Assembly (NCBI GenBank): GCA_026225015.1
Contig: JAMFRY010000125.1
Span: 1-14,538, forward strand
Direction: 5' to 3'
Length of the DNA stretch: 14,538 nucleotides
From: Alphaproteobacteria bacterium
Lineage (GTDB): Bacteria > Pseudomonadota > Alphaproteobacteria > Acetobacterales > Acetobacteraceae
The notes beneath the pieces were generated by a model. That model saw nothing but the letters and a program-made list of their open reading frames with translations, had not been told where the DNA came from and did not search any database. Below, in pieces: positions 12,841 through 14,538 of the stretch (positions are counted from its first letter, which is position 1; the number at the start of each line of letters is the position of its first letter). Made by a program: the position numbers and the translations under genes.

Positions 12841-14538
12841 ATGAATCGTCCATTTCAGGCGGCCGCTTTTGGCCTGGCCCTGCTGTTCATCGTGGGTTTG
12901 CTGCCCGCTTCTGCCGGCGGCGCGGCGGCGGACTGGACGAGCCATAACGGAACCTCGGATGAAACCGCCTATAGCCAGTTGCGGCAGATCACCAGGCAGA
13001 ATATCGGGAAACTCGGCCTCGCCTGGTCGATCGTGCTTCCCGGTGAATCCACGCTGGAGGCCACGCCGCTCGCCGTGGGCGGCGTGCTGTATTTCACCGG
13101 CACCCAAGGCAAAGTCTATGCTGTCGATGGTGTGACCGGCAAAACCATTTGGACCTACGATCCGCAGATCTGGAAAACGGCGCCGGTTGCAATGCGCTTC
13201 AACTTCGGCGTCAATCGCGGCGCCGCCTATGACCAGGGTAAAATATTCTCCGCCTCCCTGGATGGAAGGCTATTCGCGCTCGATGCCAAAACCGGCGCAG
13301 TCATCTGGACCGCGCACACGGTTGCGCCGGGTTCGTTTCAAACCGTCACCGGCGCGCCGCGGGTCTTCGACGGCAAGGTGATCATCGGCCAGGGCGGCGC
13401 GGATTTCGGCGCTCGCGGCTATGTGACCGCCTATGACGAGGCAACCGGCAAGCAGCTCTGGCGCTTCTATGCCGTGCCCGGCTCGCCGGACCAGAACAAA
13501 GGTGATCCGGCCATGGAGCAGGCGGCCAAGACCTGGAGCGCGCAGTTCTATAAAATCGGCGGCGGCGGCGGCGGACCCTGGGACTCCATTACCTTTGATT
13601 CCGAACTGAACCGCATCTATGTCGGCACCGCCAATGCCGGCCCCTACGATCCCACCACCCGCAGCCCCGGCGGCGGCGATAACCTCTACACCGCCTCGAT
13701 CGTAGCGCTCGACGCCAATACCGGGAAATATATCTGGCACTACCAGGAGGTCCCACGCGACGAATGGGATTACGATTGCACCCAGCAGATGACCCTTGCC
13801 GATCTTGTCATCGACGGCAAACCGCGCAAGGTCCTGATGCAGGCGCCGAAGGACGGCTTCTTCTATGTGCTGGACCGCGAAACCGGCAAGCTAATGTCCG
13901 CGGCTAAGCTCGGCCGCGTGACCTGGGCCGACCATATCGACCTGAAAACCGGCCGCCCGGTTGAAGCCCCGCATGACCGCTACGATGCCGGCGGCAAGGT
14001 GCTGATCTGGCCAGCGCCCACGGGCGAACATAGCTGGATGTCGATGGCCTACAGCCCGCAAACCGGGCTGGTCTACATTCCCACCATGCGGCTCGCCGCC
14101 AGCTTCGCCAAGGGCGTGCCGCAGCCAGCCGGTTTCCAGCTGGGACCGATCAACGTCCTCGGGGTGAAGGACAGCACGCTTGACGGAAGTGGCGCCCTGC
14201 TTGCCTGGGACCCAGTTGGGCAGAAAGCGGTGTGGCGCGTGCAGCAGGACGCGCTCTGGAACGGCGGCGCGCTGGCAACCGCCGGCGGCCTCGTCTTCCA
14301 GGGCACCGCACTCGGCAAGTTGGCCGCCTATGACGCGCGGACCGGCAAGCGACTCTGGCAGGTTGGCGCCGGCGGCGGCGTGATCGCGGCGCCCATGAGC
14401 TTCGAAGCGGGTGGCAAACAGTATGTCGCGCTGCTGGTCGGCTATGGCGGCTCCACGGCTGCCTGGGGCACTCCTATGAATGTCGGCTGGAAATGGGGCC
14501 AGCCGCGCTATCTGTTGGTGTTTACCCTGAATGGCAAA
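12841..14538 (+). CDS. PQQ-dependent alcohol dehydrogenase (quinoprotein), 3' end outside the window
   Basis: 566 residues are present and the frame is still open at the last base. It is a periplasmic eight-bladed propeller enzyme that oxidises alcohols with pyrroloquinoline quinone. It has a signal peptide (~1-30, LLPASAGGAAA), then DWTSHNGTSDETAYSQL. Repeated tryptophan-docking motifs follow, for example AVDGVTGKTIWTYDP, ALDAKTGAVIW, YVTAYDEATGKQLWRF and AYDARTGKRLWQ. GPWD (246-248), GTANAGPYDP, RSPGGGDNLYTASIVALD and APKDGFFYVLDR match the methanol/ethanol family. WDYD (309-312) places Asp312 two residues after the presumed catalytic Asp310, as in lanthanide-type enzymes. The usual vicinal Cys-Cys is absent (MRFNFGVNRG), and the metal-ligand Glu position holds Asp188 (GGADFGARG). 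AGGGAG lies 8 nt before the ATG. Whether a cytochrome c domain follows (type II) cannot be seen. Confidence 0.94.
   Translation, partial: MNRPFQAAAFGLALLFIVGLLPASAGGAAADWTSHNGTSDETAYSQLRQITRQNIGKLGLAWSIVLPGESTLEATPLAVGGVLYFTGTQGKVYAVDGVTGKTIWTYDPQIWKTAPVAMRFNFGVNRGAAYDQGKIFSASLDGRLFALDAKTGAVIWTAHTVAPGSFQTVTGAPRVFDGKVIIGQGGADFGARGYVTAYDEATGKQLWRFYAVPGSPDQNKGDPAMEQAAKTWSAQFYKIGGGGGGPWDSITFDSELNRIYVGTANAGPYDPTTRSPGGGDNLYTASIVALDANTGKYIWHYQEVPRDEWDYDCTQQMTLADLVIDGKPRKVLMQAPKDGFFYVLDRETGKLMSAAKLGRVTWADHIDLKTGRPVEAPHDRYDAGGKVLIWPAPTGEHSWMSMAYSPQTGLVYIPTMRLAASFAKGVPQPAGFQLGPINVLGVKDSTLDGSGALLAWDPVGQKAVWRVQQDALWNGGALATAGGLVFQGTALGKLAAYDARTGKRLWQVGAGGGVIAAPMSFEAGGKQYVALLVGYGGSTAAWGTPMNVGWKWGQPRYLLVFTLNGK

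Overview
The window reads as chromosomal DNA of a GC-rich alphaproteobacterium. An acidophilic member of the acetic-acid-bacteria and Acidiphilium type is the best guess. The reasons are an acid-type sedolisin protease, a periplasmic PQQ-dependent alcohol dehydrogenase behind a TonB-dependent receptor, and a GTCATGCCCGGC-type palindromic repeat of a style common in Rhodospirillales and Rhizobiales. The taxonomic call is inference, because no rRNA or marker gene is present.

Layout. 1-108 is the tail of a transposase (probably ISAzo13/PF07592 type), cut by the window edge. 253-510 is a small cysteine-rich DUF1272 protein. 557-1807 (minus) is a thiolase. It is divergent from an AraC-family regulator (2105-3072, plus) that is broken by a one-base frameshift near 2481, and the intergenic region between them holds a long dyad. 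3145-3957 is a short-chain dehydrogenase of the 3-alpha-hydroxysteroid/coniferyl-alcohol dehydrogenase type. It converges on a small exported protein (3979-4290, minus). A gene-poor stretch follows (4291-4921) and contains a 146-bp inverted-repeat element (4691-4836).

4922-7480 encodes a large one-component regulator with a winged-helix, a P-loop ATPase and a helical-repeat region. Next is a second, longer copy of the inverted-repeat element (7573-8027), which carries a GIY-YIG nuclease gene between its arms. 8134-9954 (minus) is an S53 (sedolisin/kumamolisin) protease with an unusual seven-residue tandem repeat at its C-terminus and a textbook intrinsic terminator. 10340-12724 is a TonB-dependent outer-membrane receptor. 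12841 to the window end is a PQQ-dependent alcohol dehydrogenase, open at the 3' edge, whose leader carries three perfect 14-bp tandem repeats.

Two systems stand out. The first is the pair of related inverted-repeat elements, one with a GIY-YIG nuclease and one without. This resembles an autonomous element and its MITE-like derivative, and it parallels REP/RAYT elements but with a different nuclease. The second is the receptor plus quinoprotein pair. The dehydrogenase has the Asp-Tyr-Asp arrangement associated with lanthanide-dependent enzymes, lacks the usual vicinal cysteine pair, and has an altered metal-ligand position. The adjacent receptor is therefore a candidate for metal (lanthanide) or metallophore import. 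That last step is inference.
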